Source of the DNA: DIGJ01 sp041821315 | Lineage (GTDB): Bacteria > Bacillota > Clostridia > Lachnospirales > Lachnospiraceae | Direction of reading: 5' to 3' | Assembly (NCBI GenBank): GCA_041821315.1 | Contig: JBGUEO010000004.1 | Coordinates: 118,126-182,125, forward strand | DNA: 64,000 nucleotides | Shown here: positions 8,500-17,687 of the stretch, one piece after another | Numbering within the stretch: the stretch's first letter is position 1 | Layout: each line of letters starts with the position of its first letter | Notes under the pieces: model-generated | Seen by the model: the letters and a program-made list of their open reading frames with translations, nothing else | Told to the model about the DNA's origin: nothing | The model's database searches: none | Translations under genes and position numbers: made by a program

Positions 8500-9561
8500 T
8501 TAAGAGCAATCTTTAATGAGACTAATAATGGTATCAATCGCATGATTCATTGTACTTTTCTGCATGTTGTGAATGTAAGTATTTTTGACTTTATAGACCT
8601 GATTGACTGCATTTAGCAGAGAATCCTTAGTTAAAGACTCCTCTTGTAATACATAACTATATCCTTGCTTCTCAAAAGAAGCTGCGTTAAGAATCTGGTC
8701 GCCGCGACTGGCAGCAGCAGAGAGTGGAATTAAAATATTTGGCTTTTTTAATGTAAGTAATTCACAAATGGCGTTGGCGCCTGCCCTGGAAATTACAAGG
8801 TCGGCCGCCGCGAAAAGGTCAGTTAACTCTTTTTTGATATATTCGAATTGTACATAACCTTTTGTGCTACTTAGCGTTTCATCTAGTTTTCCAGAACCAC
8901 ATAGATGGATAATTTGAAAGGTTTCCAAAAGCTTTGGAAGAATCGCACGAACCGATTCATTTACAACAGTAGAACCTAAGCTTCCACCAATAATTAAAAG
9001 AACGGGCTTATTCGGGGTAAAACCACAAAAATCAAGACCAGCCTTTTTATTCCCTTGCAAGAGTTCTTGGCGAATTGGGGAACCGGATAATACGGTTTTA
9101 TCAGGAGATAGTAGTTTGACTGTTTCTGGAAAGTTGGCACATATTTTTGTTGCACAGGGGATACAGAGCTTATTTGCAAGACCTGGGGTCATATCTGACT
9201 CGTGAATAATAGTTGGAATATGTCTGCGTTTTGCTGCTAGAACAACAGGTACGGATACAAATCCACCTTTTGAAAATACGACATCGGGCTTGATTTTTTT
9301 TAGTAAAGAGGAAGCTTGCGTGTAACCTTTGATAACTTTGAAGGGGTCAGAAAAGTTTTTTGGATCAAAATATCGTCGCAATTTTCCGGAAGAAATCCCA
9401 TAATATGGCACATCGAATTCTTCGATGAGTGTGCGTTCGATTCCATGGTAAGAACCAATATAATGAACTTCAAACCCCTCTTCTTTTAAACGGGGAAGAA
9501 GTGCGATGTTAGGGGTGACATGACCGGCTGTTCCACCCCCTGTTAATACAATTCGTTTCAT
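8500..9561 (-). CDS. murG: UDP-GlcNAc:lipid-I N-acetylglucosaminyltransferase MurG
   Basis: A 353-residue GT28 enzyme that adds GlcNAc to lipid I to give lipid II, at the inner face of the cytoplasmic membrane. The N-terminal glycine loop GGGTAGHVTPNIAL, HESDMTPGLANK, the second-domain LLIIGGSLGSTVVNESV and RAGANAICELLTLKKP are diagnostic. Its Shine-Dalgarno GGAGG lies in the last codons of the TSCPD gene, 4 nt upstream, so the two are translationally coupled. It is not in a mur/fts cluster here, which is common in Lachnospiraceae. Confidence 0.95.
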   Translation of the reverse strand: MKRIVLTGGGTAGHVTPNIALLPRLKEEGFEVHYIGSYHGIERTLIEEFDVPYYGISSGKLRRYFDPKNFSDPFKVIKGYTQASSLLKKIKPDVVFSKGGFVSVPVVLAAKRRHIPTIIHESDMTPGLANKLCIPCATKICANFPETVKLLSPDKTVLSGSPIRQELLQGNKKAGLDFCGFTPNKPVLLIIGGSLGSTVVNESVRAILPKLLETFQIIHLCGSGKLDETLSSTKGYVQFEYIKKELTDLFAAADLVISRAGANAICELLTLKKPNILIPLSAAASRGDQILNAASFEKQGYSYVLQEESLTKDSLLNAVNQVYKVKNTYIHNMQKSTMNHAIDTIISLIKDCS

Positions 9562-9565
9562 ATTT

Positions 9566-9805
9566 TCATGCCTCCATTGATTTTAAGGCTTGTGCTAACT
9601 GATCGGGACAGGAAGTTGATTTGAATCCGCAGGTAACACCTTCTAATTTTCTTATTACATCATCTATGCTCATACCGGTGACTAACTGGGAAATACCAGT
9701 AGTATTTCCTTCACATCCACCTATAAAATTGACTGATTTTATAATATTTTCTTCTACTTCAATATGAATTTCTTTTGAGCATACACCTTTTGTTTTATAA
9801 ATCAT
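9566..9805 (-). CDS. TSCPD domain protein (TIGR03905 type)
   Basis: A 79-residue protein with five cysteines, including C8, the GGCEG motif near residue 30, and C59 followed by STSCPDQLA near residue 65. The last gives the family its name. The same domain occurs at the end of B12-dependent ribonucleotide reductases; the free-standing form has no proven function. Cysteine spacing suggests metal or thiol chemistry. It lies 4 nt upstream of murG in one transcript. Confidence 0.9.
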   Translation of the reverse strand: MIYKTKGVCSKEIHIEVEENIIKSVNFIGGCEGNTTGISQLVTGMSIDDVIRKLEGVTCGFKSTSCPDQLAQALKSMEA

Positions 9806-9979
9806 AGCAATATCCTTTCTATTTCGTTTGATATGCTACTCATTTTATACTAGCTTATCTTATTTTGCAAGATGTCGAAACGTCAATTTTTGTCGTACGA
9901 TTCTTATGCCAAACACTGTTCAACTTGACTTGTCTGTGCTATAGTATCAACAAAATTGGATATTGAAAGGGGAAATATC

Positions 9980-10702
9980 ATGTTAGTTTATATGTATGAA
10001 CACAAGATAATAATTTATGCAATCATTGCGTTATTTGGGGTAGGATTTTTGGTAAAAATCATTCAGGCCATCGCATACGGGCAATTAATAAAGGCTTCGA
10101 TGGAGATGGGAATATCAGAAAATCGGTTGATGAAATTGATACGACTGCGTTTTGATACCTGTTACAAAGTTAAGCTGGGTGTGCATAATGTGGATAGTTT
10201 TGTGGATAAGTATGTATATAGCTATAAATTTTGTGGGATATCATTATACACACTCGAAAATATGAGTGGACAAATTACAATGATATGTTTGCTTGTTACT
10301 TTATTTGGGAGTATTTTGGCTTTTTCATTAAAATGTGGACAAGATGTCATTTTATCCACACTTACGGTAGGGGCATGTGCTGTTTTGCTGTTGATAGCAC
10401 TTGATATGTTATTTAGTCTTTCGTCAAAGCAAAAGATTCTTCGGATTCATATGAAAGATTATCTGGAAAATAACTTGAAAGCAAAACTTGAGAATGAATA
10501 TTTTTTACCAAAAGAGATGGAAGCATATCGACATAGCTTTTTTGAAAAGGAAAAGGAAGAACCAAAAGAAATAAAAACAAAGGAGATAAAATTAAAAGAT
10601 GAGAAACGACCTAAGTTAGGGATTAAGGTGGATGCAAAAGCGAAACGAAAAGAGGAAGAGGATAAGATTATAGAGGAAATTTTAAAAGAATATTTGGTAT
10701 AA
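9980..10702 (+). CDS. Conserved membrane protein of unknown function
   Basis: A 240-residue protein I do not recognise beyond being typical of Lachnospiraceae. It has one hydrophobic helix near residues 8-28, a cytosolic stretch (residues 30-90), two more helices at about 100-120 and 128-150, and a long charged C-terminal tail rich in Lys/Glu that ends KIIEEILKEYLV. The start at 9980 has AAAGGGG 8 nt upstream; the longer frame to 9956 has none. It is monocistronic, upstream of pgi. Confidence 0.75.
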   Translation: MLVYMYEHKIIIYAIIALFGVGFLVKIIQAIAYGQLIKASMEMGISENRLMKLIRLRFDTCYKVKLGVHNVDSFVDKYVYSYKFCGISLYTLENMSGQITMICLLVTLFGSILAFSLKCGQDVILSTLTVGACAVLLLIALDMLFSLSSKQKILRIHMKDYLENNLKAKLENEYFLPKEMEAYRHSFFEKEKEEPKEIKTKEIKLKDEKRPKLGIKVDAKAKRKEEEDKIIEEILKEYLV

Positions 10703-10750
10703 TTTGAAATAAATAGTATGATTTTATAAGGGAATCAAAGATATTTCATA

Positions 10751-10779
10751 TTGCACTTGCTATATTGGTCTGTTAGAAT
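10751..10779 (+). promoter_or_regulatory. Probable pgi promoter
   Basis: TTGCAC (10751-10756) and TAGAAT (10774-10779) with 17-bp spacing, about 40 nt before the pgi start. Confidence 0.5.
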
Positions 10780-10820
10780 AAAGTTGGTTAGGTTATAACA
10801 ATGAAAAGGAGTACAGACAA

Positions 10821-12170
10821 ATGGGACAAAATCTTATTTTTGATGATTCATTAGTAAAGTGCTTTGTTTCGCAGGAAGAAATGCAGATGATGAAAGCAAA
10901 TGCTGAAACTGCAAAAAAAACACTTGTAGAAAAAACTGGAGCAGGAAATGATTTTTTAGGTTGGATTGATTTACCAATTGATTATGACAAAGCGGAATTT
11001 GTGCGGATTCAAAATGCAGCCAAAAAAATTCAAAGTGATTCGGAAGTTCTTATTGTAATTGGAATTGGAGGCTCTTACTTAGGAGCAAGAGCAGCAATTA
11101 ACTTTTTGAAACACAGTTTTTATAATCGTGTATCCAACGAAATTCGTAAAGCACCAGAGATTTATTATGCAGGAAATAGTATTAGTAGTACATATCTTGC
11201 ACATTTATTAGATGTAATTGGTGATCGGGATTTCTCGGTTAACATTATAAGTAAATCGGGAACAACAACGGAACCTGCAATTGCATTTCGCGTATTAAAA
11301 AAGAAATTAGAGAAAAAATATGGAAAAGCAGAGGCTGCAAAGAGGATTTACGCAACAACGGATAAAGAAAAGGGAGCCTTAAAAAACTTGGCAACCGAAG
11401 AGGGATATGAAACGTTTGTAGTGCCAGATGATGTAGGCGGTCGTTTTTCTGTACTTACTGGTGTTGGATTACTTCCAATTGCAGCAAGCGGTGCGGATAT
11501 TGGAAAATTGATGGAAGGTGCTGCTTCTATGCGAGAAAAGTGTTTAAATAACGCATATGAGGAAAATGATGCCATTCGTTATGCTACTATTCGTAATATC
11601 TTATACAACAAGGGAAAATCGGTTGAAGTATTGGCAAATTATGAGCCGAGTGCACATTATGTTGGAGAGTGGTGGAAACAGTTGTTTGGTGAGAGCGAAG
11701 GAAAAGACCAAAAGGGTATTTTTCCGGCTGCTGTTGATTTGACAACAGATCTTCACTCGATGGGACAGTTTATTCAAGATGGCTCTCGAGTTATGTTTGA
11801 AACGGTTTTGGAAATCGAAAAATCAACGTGTGAAATTTTGCTTGAAGCAGAAGACGTTGATTTGGATGGACTTAACTATTTAGCAGGAAAATCCATGGAT
11901 TTTGTAAATAAGAGTGCTATGAAAGGTACCTTGCTTGCACACACGGATGGTAATGTACCGAATTTATTGGTTAAATTGCCAGAGCAAAATGAGTTTTACT
12001 TAGGAGAATTATTTTATTTCTTTGAGTTTGCATGTGGTGTTAGCGGATATATGCTAGGGGTTAATCCATTTAATCAACCAGGTGTTGAAAGCTATAAGAG
12101 AAATATGTTTGCTCTCTTAGGTAAGCCGGGCTATGAAAAAGAAAGAGAAGAGTTATTAAAGAGATTGTAA
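10821..12170 (+). CDS. pgi: Glucose-6-phosphate isomerase
   Basis: A 449-residue enzyme interconverting glucose-6-phosphate and fructose-6-phosphate in glycolysis. VIGIGGSYLGARAA, the phosphate-binding SKSGTTTEPAIAFR, the DVGGRFSVLTGVGLLPIA loop and the C-terminal FNQPGVESYKRNMFALLGKPG are all present, and the length is that of Firmicute enzymes. An AAAGGAG site precedes the ATG. It is monocistronic with its own promoter and terminator. Confidence 0.97.
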   Translation: MGQNLIFDDSLVKCFVSQEEMQMMKANAETAKKTLVEKTGAGNDFLGWIDLPIDYDKAEFVRIQNAAKKIQSDSEVLIVIGIGGSYLGARAAINFLKHSFYNRVSNEIRKAPEIYYAGNSISSTYLAHLLDVIGDRDFSVNIISKSGTTTEPAIAFRVLKKKLEKKYGKAEAAKRIYATTDKEKGALKNLATEEGYETFVVPDDVGGRFSVLTGVGLLPIAASGADIGKLMEGAASMREKCLNNAYEENDAIRYATIRNILYNKGKSVEVLANYEPSAHYVGEWWKQLFGESEGKDQKGIFPAAVDLTTDLHSMGQFIQDGSRVMFETVLEIEKSTCEILLEAEDVDLDGLNYLAGKSMDFVNKSAMKGTLLAHTDGNVPNLLVKLPEQNEFYLGELFYFFEFACGVSGYMLGVNPFNQPGVESYKRNMFALLGKPGYEKEREELLKRL

Positions 12171-12191
12171 GAGTAGCTCTTATGAAAAACG

Positions 12192-12240
12192 TAAGGGGTT
12201 ATTGCAAAATGTTTTAAGTTTGCAATAACCCCTTATATTT
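12192..12240. terminator. Terminator between pgi and the amidohydrolase gene
   Basis: A perfect 17-bp stem (12192-12208 with 12219-12235) followed by AT-rich sequence; it lies between convergent genes. Confidence 0.85.
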
Positions 12241-12262
12241 TTTCTAAAGCAGGGAAAAACAT

Positions 12263-13588
12263 CTAGATGGAATTTAGTTTTTTATCAAATTTGTACAGGA
12301 GTTCTTCGCTTTTTTCTAGTATTTTTTGCTCATTTATAAAGCAGTTTTTCTTTTCTTTTATAATAAGGGTACCATTTATGAAAACGCTATCAATTACTTG
12401 ACCGGAACCGGCATAGAGAAGGTTACTAATGCGAGTTTGTCGATTGGTGAGTGAAAGGTCATGTTCCATATCAACAACAATTAAATCGGCAAGATAGCCT
12501 TCTTTTACGCAACCAAGATTTGAGAATCCAAGTGCTTTTGCACCATTTTGGGTCATCATACGATAGGTAGTTCCAACATCCATTGCTTTCGGGTTTAAGG
12601 TTGATCCTTTTTGAAGATAGGAACCTGCTCGTGCTTCTCTAATAAGATCTCGATTTGAACTGCTTGCTTCGCCATCACATCCCATACATACATTAATTCC
12701 ACGCTCTAACATTGATTGAATCTTTGGGATACCGTCACTTAGTTTCATATTGGTACTTGGGCAATGCACTGGATTTGCGTTGGTCTTTTTGATGAGATCA
12801 AGTTCATGCTCATCTAGCCAGATACTATGTGCTAACACGGTGTGCTCATCCAAAATTCCAAGGTGATAGAGTGCTTCTGCCTCCATATAGCCAGTGCGCT
12901 TTAAGACATCAAGAGTTTCTTTTTTTCCTTCTGCAAGATGTGTATGAAAAATTAGGTTCCGCTCCGTAGCAAATGATTTTAATTGCTTCATTAATTCCGC
13001 AGAGCAAGAAGGGAGACCAAGCGGAGCGACACAAGTGGTGATTCTACCATGATTATAGCCTTGATAGGTATCATATACTTTTTTTGCAAGAACAAGATTT
13101 TCATCCGTAGAACGAACCGGTGTGTTCGTGCTTTCTGAAATATCAGTGAGACCCATGCCAATTATTGCACGGATGCCGCTATCCTTGATTGCTTGTACAC
13201 CAGCATCAAAGTAGGTATTCATACCCATGTCATTAATTGTGGTAGTCCCAAAACGGAGGGCTTCTAGAGCACCAACTAATACGGAATAGTAACAGTCTTC
13301 TTCGGTAAAGAGACTCTCTGCATGAAACATACGAACCAGCCAGTCGGTAATTGGATAATCATCCAAATAGCCTTTTAAGAAAGTCTGTAATAAATGGGTG
13401 TGACTATCAATAAAAGCCGGAAGAACCATCTTACCTTTGAGATCGATAATAGGTATATTTGATTCTGGGCGATTGATAGAAGGGGCTATTTTTATGATTT
13501 TTCCATCTGCGATGTAAATATCATTGCGATTGCAACAAAGGGTATCAAAGTTTGCGATGTCGCAATTTTTTAGTAAATACTTTTCCAT
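12263..13588 (-). CDS. Amidohydrolase, MTA/SAH-deaminase-like
   Basis: A 441-residue metal-dependent deaminase-type amidohydrolase. The metal ligands are visible: DSHTHLLQ near residue 62, FHTHLAEG near 215, VLAHSIWL near 250 and CDGEASSSNRD near 305. VHCPSTNMKLSDG is typical of the ATZ/TRZ-MtaD branch (chlorohydrolase, S-adenosylhomocysteine/5-methylthioadenosine deaminase, guanine deaminase). Exact substrate is not decided by these motifs. The GntR-type gene 29 nt upstream on the same strand is probably its regulator and co-transcribed, suggesting a purine- or pterin-like inducer. Confidence 0.85.
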   Translation of the reverse strand: MEKYLLKNCDIANFDTLCCNRNDIYIADGKIIKIAPSINRPESNIPIIDLKGKMVLPAFIDSHTHLLQTFLKGYLDDYPITDWLVRMFHAESLFTEEDCYYSVLVGALEALRFGTTTINDMGMNTYFDAGVQAIKDSGIRAIIGMGLTDISESTNTPVRSTDENLVLAKKVYDTYQGYNHGRITTCVAPLGLPSCSAELMKQLKSFATERNLIFHTHLAEGKKETLDVLKRTGYMEAEALYHLGILDEHTVLAHSIWLDEHELDLIKKTNANPVHCPSTNMKLSDGIPKIQSMLERGINVCMGCDGEASSSNRDLIREARAGSYLQKGSTLNPKAMDVGTTYRMMTQNGAKALGFSNLGCVKEGYLADLIVVDMEHDLSLTNRQTRISNLLYAGSGQVIDSVFINGTLIIKEKKNCFINEQKILEKSEELLYKFDKKLNSI

Positions 13589-13617
13589 GAATATCTCCTT
13601 GTCTTTTATAATCTTAA

Positions 13618-14400
13618 CTACTTAAGATAGCGTGCTTTATAACTTATATAGTTTCCGTTATAGTGATCCTTTGTAAAAACAATAGGGTTATCATTCACAT
13701 CATACCAAATAGAAGATATGAGTATAAAATTGCGGTTATCATCATCAAAATGATTGAGCTTTCGACTAGAAGAATCCAGAGCCGGAGTAATGGTACTGTT
13801 TACATAGTGTACTTTTGTTTCAAAAATTTGTTTCAAAAGTGTTTCTGTCCGATCAAAGTCATTAAAATCAACGTCGGGAAGTAAGTGTGAGCAATAATAT
13901 ACATTTGTTAATATTGCAACATTACCATCCAGTGTATAGTTACGAATAAATAGATTGATGGGAAGAGCATTTGCTTTTAAGGTTTCATCTAAAAAGGAAT
14001 CATAATCGCTTGTAAATTGATTTACATTGATATGTGATATTTCTCTGCCACTTGATGTAGCACAAAGACGTTCCAATGGAAGCATATATGTTTCGGGATA
14101 TTCATTTGGTGTAGCTTCTACCTTATATACAACATAAGTACCTTTTCCTTGAAAGGTTTTGATGTAGCCATCCTCAGAAAGAAGAACGAGAGCCGTACGA
14201 AGGGAAGTACGACCAATGCCCATTCGATTTGCAAGTGAGGCTTCTGATGGTAGTTTGTCACCGTTTTTATAGTAGCTAGTAACAATAAGATCACGGAGTT
14301 TTCGATATGCTTTCAGATAAAGTGCTTTGTCATTTTGTCTATTTGGTATTGCAAAAAGTTCGGTATCGTCTGGGTGGATGGTATAGTGTGGATTAATCAT
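13618..14400 (-). CDS. GntR/HutC-family regulator
   Basis: A 260-residue repressor. Residues about 27-95 are the GntR winged helix (LRDLIVTSYYKNGDKLPSEASLANRMGIGRTSLRTAL, then DGYIKTFQGKGTYVV, split here only as landmarks). The rest resembles a UTRA ligand-binding domain, with short beta strands such as NLFIRNYTLDGNVAILTNVYY. It is the first gene of a two-gene unit with the amidohydrolase, which suggests that the ligand is the deaminase substrate or product. A short Shine-Dalgarno (AGGAG) precedes the ATG. Confidence 0.85.
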   Translation of the reverse strand: MINPHYTIHPDDTELFAIPNRQNDKALYLKAYRKLRDLIVTSYYKNGDKLPSEASLANRMGIGRTSLRTALVLLSEDGYIKTFQGKGTYVVYKVEATPNEYPETYMLPLERLCATSSGREISHINVNQFTSDYDSFLDETLKANALPINLFIRNYTLDGNVAILTNVYYCSHLLPDVDFNDFDRTETLLKQIFETKVHYVNSTITPALDSSSRKLNHFDDDNRNFILISSIWYDVNDNPIVFTKDHYNGNYISYKARYLK

Positions 14401-14487
14401 AAGAGCTCCTTTTTAAATAAAGAATAGATACTTGTCACATATGTTATAAGTTATTTTAACGCAGATAAAAACACTTGTCAATAAATA

Positions 14488-14526
14488 AAAAAAAGAACTA
14501 TCTATGTATAGAATAGTCCTTTTTTC
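14488..14526 (-). terminator. Terminator after the ferredoxin gene
   Basis: An imperfect hairpin (14490-14504 with 14510-14525) reads AAAAAGGACTAT...ATAGTTCTTTTTTTT on the minus strand, just downstream of the ferredoxin stop. Confidence 0.7.
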
Positions 14527-14547
14527 ATATAATAATTGTTAAAATAA

Positions 14548-14715
14548 TTACGCTTGGATTGCACCTGTTGGGCAAGCACCTTCGCAAGCACCGCAGTCAA
14601 TGCAAGTATCTGCGTCGATTTCATAATGAGAAGCTCCTTCAGAAATCGCATCTACTGGACATTCAGCTGAGCATGCTCCGCAGCTGATACATTCATCTGT
14701 AATTGTATGTGCCAT
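14548..14715 (-). CDS. 2[4Fe-4S] ferredoxin
   Basis: A 55-residue clostridial-type ferredoxin. Two CxxCxxCxxxCP cluster motifs are visible: CISCGACSAECP near residue 9 and CIDCGACEGACP near residue 38, related by the usual internal duplication. It carries low-potential electrons for hydrogenase, pyruvate:ferredoxin oxidoreductase and similar enzymes. AGGAGG lies 10 nt before the ATG. It is monocistronic with its own terminator, as expected for an abundant protein. Confidence 0.97.
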   Translation of the reverse strand: MAHTITDECISCGACSAECPVDAISEGASHYEIDADTCIDCGACEGACPTGAIQA

Positions 14716-15039
14716 AATATCATATCCTCCTTATTAATTGATACGCTTATTTTAATATAAAATCTTTCTTTTTACAAGAGAGAAGTGAAAAATTAATAGT
14801 GAGAAGTAAAAAGGGTTTCAAGAATCGTGTGTATTCGTAAATTCTGAGCGGTTGCAAGAAGATCAAAATTGGTAGTTGTGTAGAAACTATGCGTAGAATA
14901 GAAAAATTATAAAAATGAAAAAATGAACAAAAGAGGACATCTTGACGATAACATAAATATAGAATATAATGAAGAAAGTATCGAGCAAAAACATAGGTCA
15001 AAGGCTGATATTTTATAGAAAAAATAGGAGGTAATCAAA

Positions 15040-15240
15040 GTGGCACAGATTAATAAAGAAATGTTAATAGGCGAATTGATTCAAATTGATGATAGAATTC
15101 CACCTGTATTAATGGGTGTTGGAATGCACTGCTTAGGCTGTCCATCTTCTCAGGGAGAAAGTTTAGAAGAAGCATGTATGGTACATGGAATCAACGTAGA
15201 TGAACTTGTTACAAACATTAATGCATTCCTTGCACAGTAA
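15040..15240 (+). CDS. DUF1858 domain protein
   Basis: A 66-residue protein of the DUF1858 family, recognised by the MLIGELIQID start, the GMHCLGCPSSQGESLEEAC centre and the VNIDELVTNIN-like helix at the end. The CxxC pair near residues 31-34 sits at a helix start as in redox or cluster-binding proteins; free-standing DUF1858 proteins have no assigned role. GTG or TTG starts need not be invoked, though the start codon shown is GTG after AGGAGG. It faces away from the ferredoxin gene. Confidence 0.9.
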   Translation: MAQINKEMLIGELIQIDDRIPPVLMGVGMHCLGCPSSQGESLEEACMVHGINVDELVTNINAFLAQ

Positions 15241-15252
15241 AAAAATAAATAT

Positions 15253-15306
15253 AAAAGGCTTGTCGCAAATAGTATGGGTATTTTAATTTGCGACAAGCTT
15301 TTTTTC
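15253..15306 (+). terminator. Terminator after DUF1858 gene
   Basis: A near-perfect stem of about 17 bp (15253-15270 with 15286-15304) ends in a run of T. Confidence 0.85.
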
Positions 15307-15338
15307 ATGCAGAAAGTCAAAAGGTAGCCGGAGACTAG

Positions 15339-15719
15339 CTAGTAGGTTACAGGTTTTACGCAGCCGCGTTCATTTATCCAGACACCTATCACTCGAACAG
15401 GAAGTCCCCAAGACTTTACTACATTTGTTGAGGCTATTATATCCTGGTAGTGTTGGCAGGTACTAACCGGATTAGCAGCACAGTCATAATGTCCAACGAC
15501 AACAATGACTTTGGAATCATGAGCTGTTATTGAAATCATAACGTTTTGTTTTAATTGTTCGATTACATCGCAAGAACCATTTGAGAGTACTTTATCCATA
15601 CCAGGTTGGGTAATTAAATCTACATAGTCAATGCAAAAATTATTCCTCATCCAATGGATAATGGGAATTTGTGTTCTTCCATCAATACAGTTTAGAGCAG
15701 TTCCAAATTTTTTTTCCAT
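15339..15719 (-). CDS. Small beta-carbonic-anhydrase-like protein
   Basis: A 126-residue protein that keeps the beta-carbonic-anhydrase zinc site in outline: NCIDGR near residue 11 (Cys, then Asp-x-Arg) and GHYDCAANP near residue 76 (His-x-x-Cys). It is much shorter than classical enzymes (about 190-220 residues) and matches the Pro_CA_2-like group. CO2 hydration is possible; no activity is established for this short form. It stands alone between terminators. Confidence 0.75.
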   Translation of the reverse strand: MEKKFGTALNCIDGRTQIPIIHWMRNNFCIDYVDLITQPGMDKVLSNGSCDVIEQLKQNVMISITAHDSKVIVVVGHYDCAANPVSTCQHYQDIIASTNVVKSWGLPVRVIGVWINERGCVKPVTY

Positions 15720-15803
15720 AGAGACACCTTCTAATTACTTTCTTATATTGTTACAGTATTACCTATAATGGAAAGTAGTTACCAAATATTAGGAAGTTAG
15801 TAT

Positions 15804-16625
15804 TCAAAGATCAAGTTGACTAGGTGTACAGTTATATTTTTTCTTAAATGCACGAAAAAAAGTAGAGTAATCTTTAAATCCGCATTGGAAGCAAACTTCT
15901 CCAATTGAAAAATCATGCGAGAGAAGATCACACGCAAGAAGTAAGCGCTTATTTGTAATATAATGGTGGAGAGAATACCCAGTTTCTGCTTTGAATGTCC
16001 GCATTAGATGATATTTACTGACGTAAAAGTGAGAAGATAAAAAATCAACAGTCAAATCTTCTTTTATATGTTCATTAATATAAGCGATTATTTGGTGTAC
16101 TTTGTTATTTGAAGAGTGATAGGAAACAGTGGAATATTCTTTGTGTATCATGTTTCGATTTAATAAAACTAAGAATTCTGTAAATAAGGCCGATTGATAA
16201 ATTTCATTTGCGAAGTCATTACATTGTATGGTCGCTTCAAGTTTAGTTAATGTGTTAAAAAGTTGGGTGTAGGGTAAGTCCCTTAGGCGTATGACGGGTT
16301 GCGTGTAATCTTTTGCGTATTGGAAACAATAGGAAAGAGATGAATGTTCTAAAAAATTGGTGTATACAATAATCCGTTCGTAAGGAACAGAAAAATTAAT
16401 TTCTGGTTTATGCAGCTCATTTCGATTAATTAATACAATATCGTTTGGTAAAAGAGGATAGGTTTTACCTTCAATATTATAAACAACATTTCCAGAAATA
16501 AGAATATATATTTTATTAAAGTCATGATAATGATAGTCAAAGGTTTCGAGGGCAGAATCTTTGATGTGAAATAGTTTGAAATCTTCTTGCAAAAACCCTC
16601 GTTTTTCATAGTCTTTCTTTTGCAT
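15804..16625 (-). CDS. AraC-family transcriptional regulator
   Basis: A 273-residue activator with an N-terminal cupin (residues about 25-110; FDYHYHDFNKIYILISG and the LLPNDIVLINRNELH strand) and a C-terminal pair of helix-turn-helix motifs (about 175-273; DFLSSHFYVSKYHLMRTFK and SIGEVCFQCGFKDYSTFFRAFKK). The start at 16625 has AGGTGATC just upstream, whereas the longer frame to 16694 lacks a ribosome site. The target is not evident; the dapF-like gene is divergent. Ligand is probably a small sugar or metabolite bound by the cupin. Confidence 0.88.
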   Translation of the reverse strand: MQKKDYEKRGFLQEDFKLFHIKDSALETFDYHYHDFNKIYILISGNVVYNIEGKTYPLLPNDIVLINRNELHKPEINFSVPYERIIVYTNFLEHSSLSYCFQYAKDYTQPVIRLRDLPYTQLFNTLTKLEATIQCNDFANEIYQSALFTEFLVLLNRNMIHKEYSTVSYHSSNNKVHQIIAYINEHIKEDLTVDFLSSHFYVSKYHLMRTFKAETGYSLHHYITNKRLLLACDLLSHDFSIGEVCFQCGFKDYSTFFRAFKKKYNCTPSQLDL

Positions 16626-16774
16626 ACTAAGATCACCTCTTTTTCTCATTAAAGTATATAGCATTTTTTGCAAGAAAGAAAGCATTTTATACACTGTAAA
16701 ATGAAAATAGTGCTTGCTATACTAAAGAAAAGATAAGGAAGAAAAGAAATATAGTAAGAAAAGGAGCTGATTTT

Positions 16775-17626
16775 ATGAAGATAAAACTACAAAAGTATCA
16801 TGGATTGGGAAATGATTATCTGGTATTTGATCCAAATCGAAATGAAGGAAAACTTACAGAATCCCAGATTCGAAAGATTTGTAATAGAAATTTTGGCGTT
16901 GGATCGGATGGAATACTAATTGGACCCATTTGGAAGATGAATAAACTTTCTGTTCGCATTATGAATCCAGATGGAAGTGAAGCAGAAAAAAGTGGAAATG
17001 GAGTACGTATTTTTGCAAAATATTTAAAAGATGCTGGTTATATTCAAAAAAAAGAATTTACCCTTTCAACCGTTGGAGGAGATGTGCACATCACATATTT
17101 AAATGAAAGGGGAACAAAGCTTCGTGCATTTATGGGCAATGTAAATTTCTTTAGTGAGAATATTCCTGTTGCTGGAGGAAATCGAGAAGTAATAAACGAA
17201 CCAATGGAATTTGCAGGGGAGGTATATTCGGTCACATGTGCTTCGATTGGGAATCCTCATTGCGTCATTCCGCTCGAGCATATTTCGAAGGAGCTAGTAT
17301 GTCAATTAGGTCCCCTCATAGAAAATGCAGAGCAATTTCCCAACCGGATTAACGTACAGCTGTTAGAAGTAATGGATCGGAACAATATACGAATCGAAAT
17401 CTATGAGCGTGGAGCTGGGTATACACTGGCTTCTGGAAGCAGTAGTTGTGCAGCAGCGAGTGTTGCATATCGTCTGGGACTTGCAGATTGTAAGATGACC
17501 GTCCATATGCCAGGCGGAACGCTTGATATTGAAATCGATGAGAACGAAAATGTATATATGACAGGGCCGGTGGCATCGATTGGTGATATCGTTCTTTCTA
17601 GTGAATTCCTAGAAGAACTATATTGA
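16775..17626 (+). CDS. DapF-family epimerase homologue lacking both catalytic cysteines
   Basis: A 283-residue protein with the full DapF fold: KYHGLGNDYLVFD at the N-terminus, NPDGSEAEKSGNGVRIFAKY, SIGNPHCVIP, NRINVQLLEV and YERGAGYTLASGSSSCAAAS. In diaminopimelate epimerase the two acid/base cysteines are in xCGNGxR and LACGTGxC. Here both are serine: Ser73 and Ser220 by direct translation. The remaining substrate-binding residues (Asn13, Asn75, Glu211-Arg212) look intact. It may therefore epimerise another amino acid, work slowly, or bind without turnover. A promoter for the next gene overlaps its stop. Family certain, DAP epimerase activity doubtful. Confidence 0.85.
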   Translation: MKIKLQKYHGLGNDYLVFDPNRNEGKLTESQIRKICNRNFGVGSDGILIGPIWKMNKLSVRIMNPDGSEAEKSGNGVRIFAKYLKDAGYIQKKEFTLSTVGGDVHITYLNERGTKLRAFMGNVNFFSENIPVAGGNREVINEPMEFAGEVYSVTCASIGNPHCVIPLEHISKELVCQLGPLIENAEQFPNRINVQLLEVMDRNNIRIEIYERGAGYTLASGSSSCAAASVAYRLGLADCKMTVHMPGGTLDIEIDENENVYMTGPVASIGDIVLSSEFLEELY

Positions 17627-17651
17627 CAAAAATACTTGAATTCAGTAGACT
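17623..17651 (+). promoter_or_regulatory. Promoter of the metY-like gene
   Basis: TTGACA (17623-17628) overlaps the dapF-like stop codon; TAGACT (17646-17651) follows after 17 bp, giving a leader of about 30 nt. Confidence 0.65.
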
Positions 17652-17687
17652 TAATCATAATTATTGATGATTTAGGAGGAAGCAAAC

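Noticed and set aside
14747..15001. 84-aa minus-strand frame next to the DUF1858 gene
   Set aside because: Low complexity, no ribosome site, and it crosses the probable DUF1858 promoter region.
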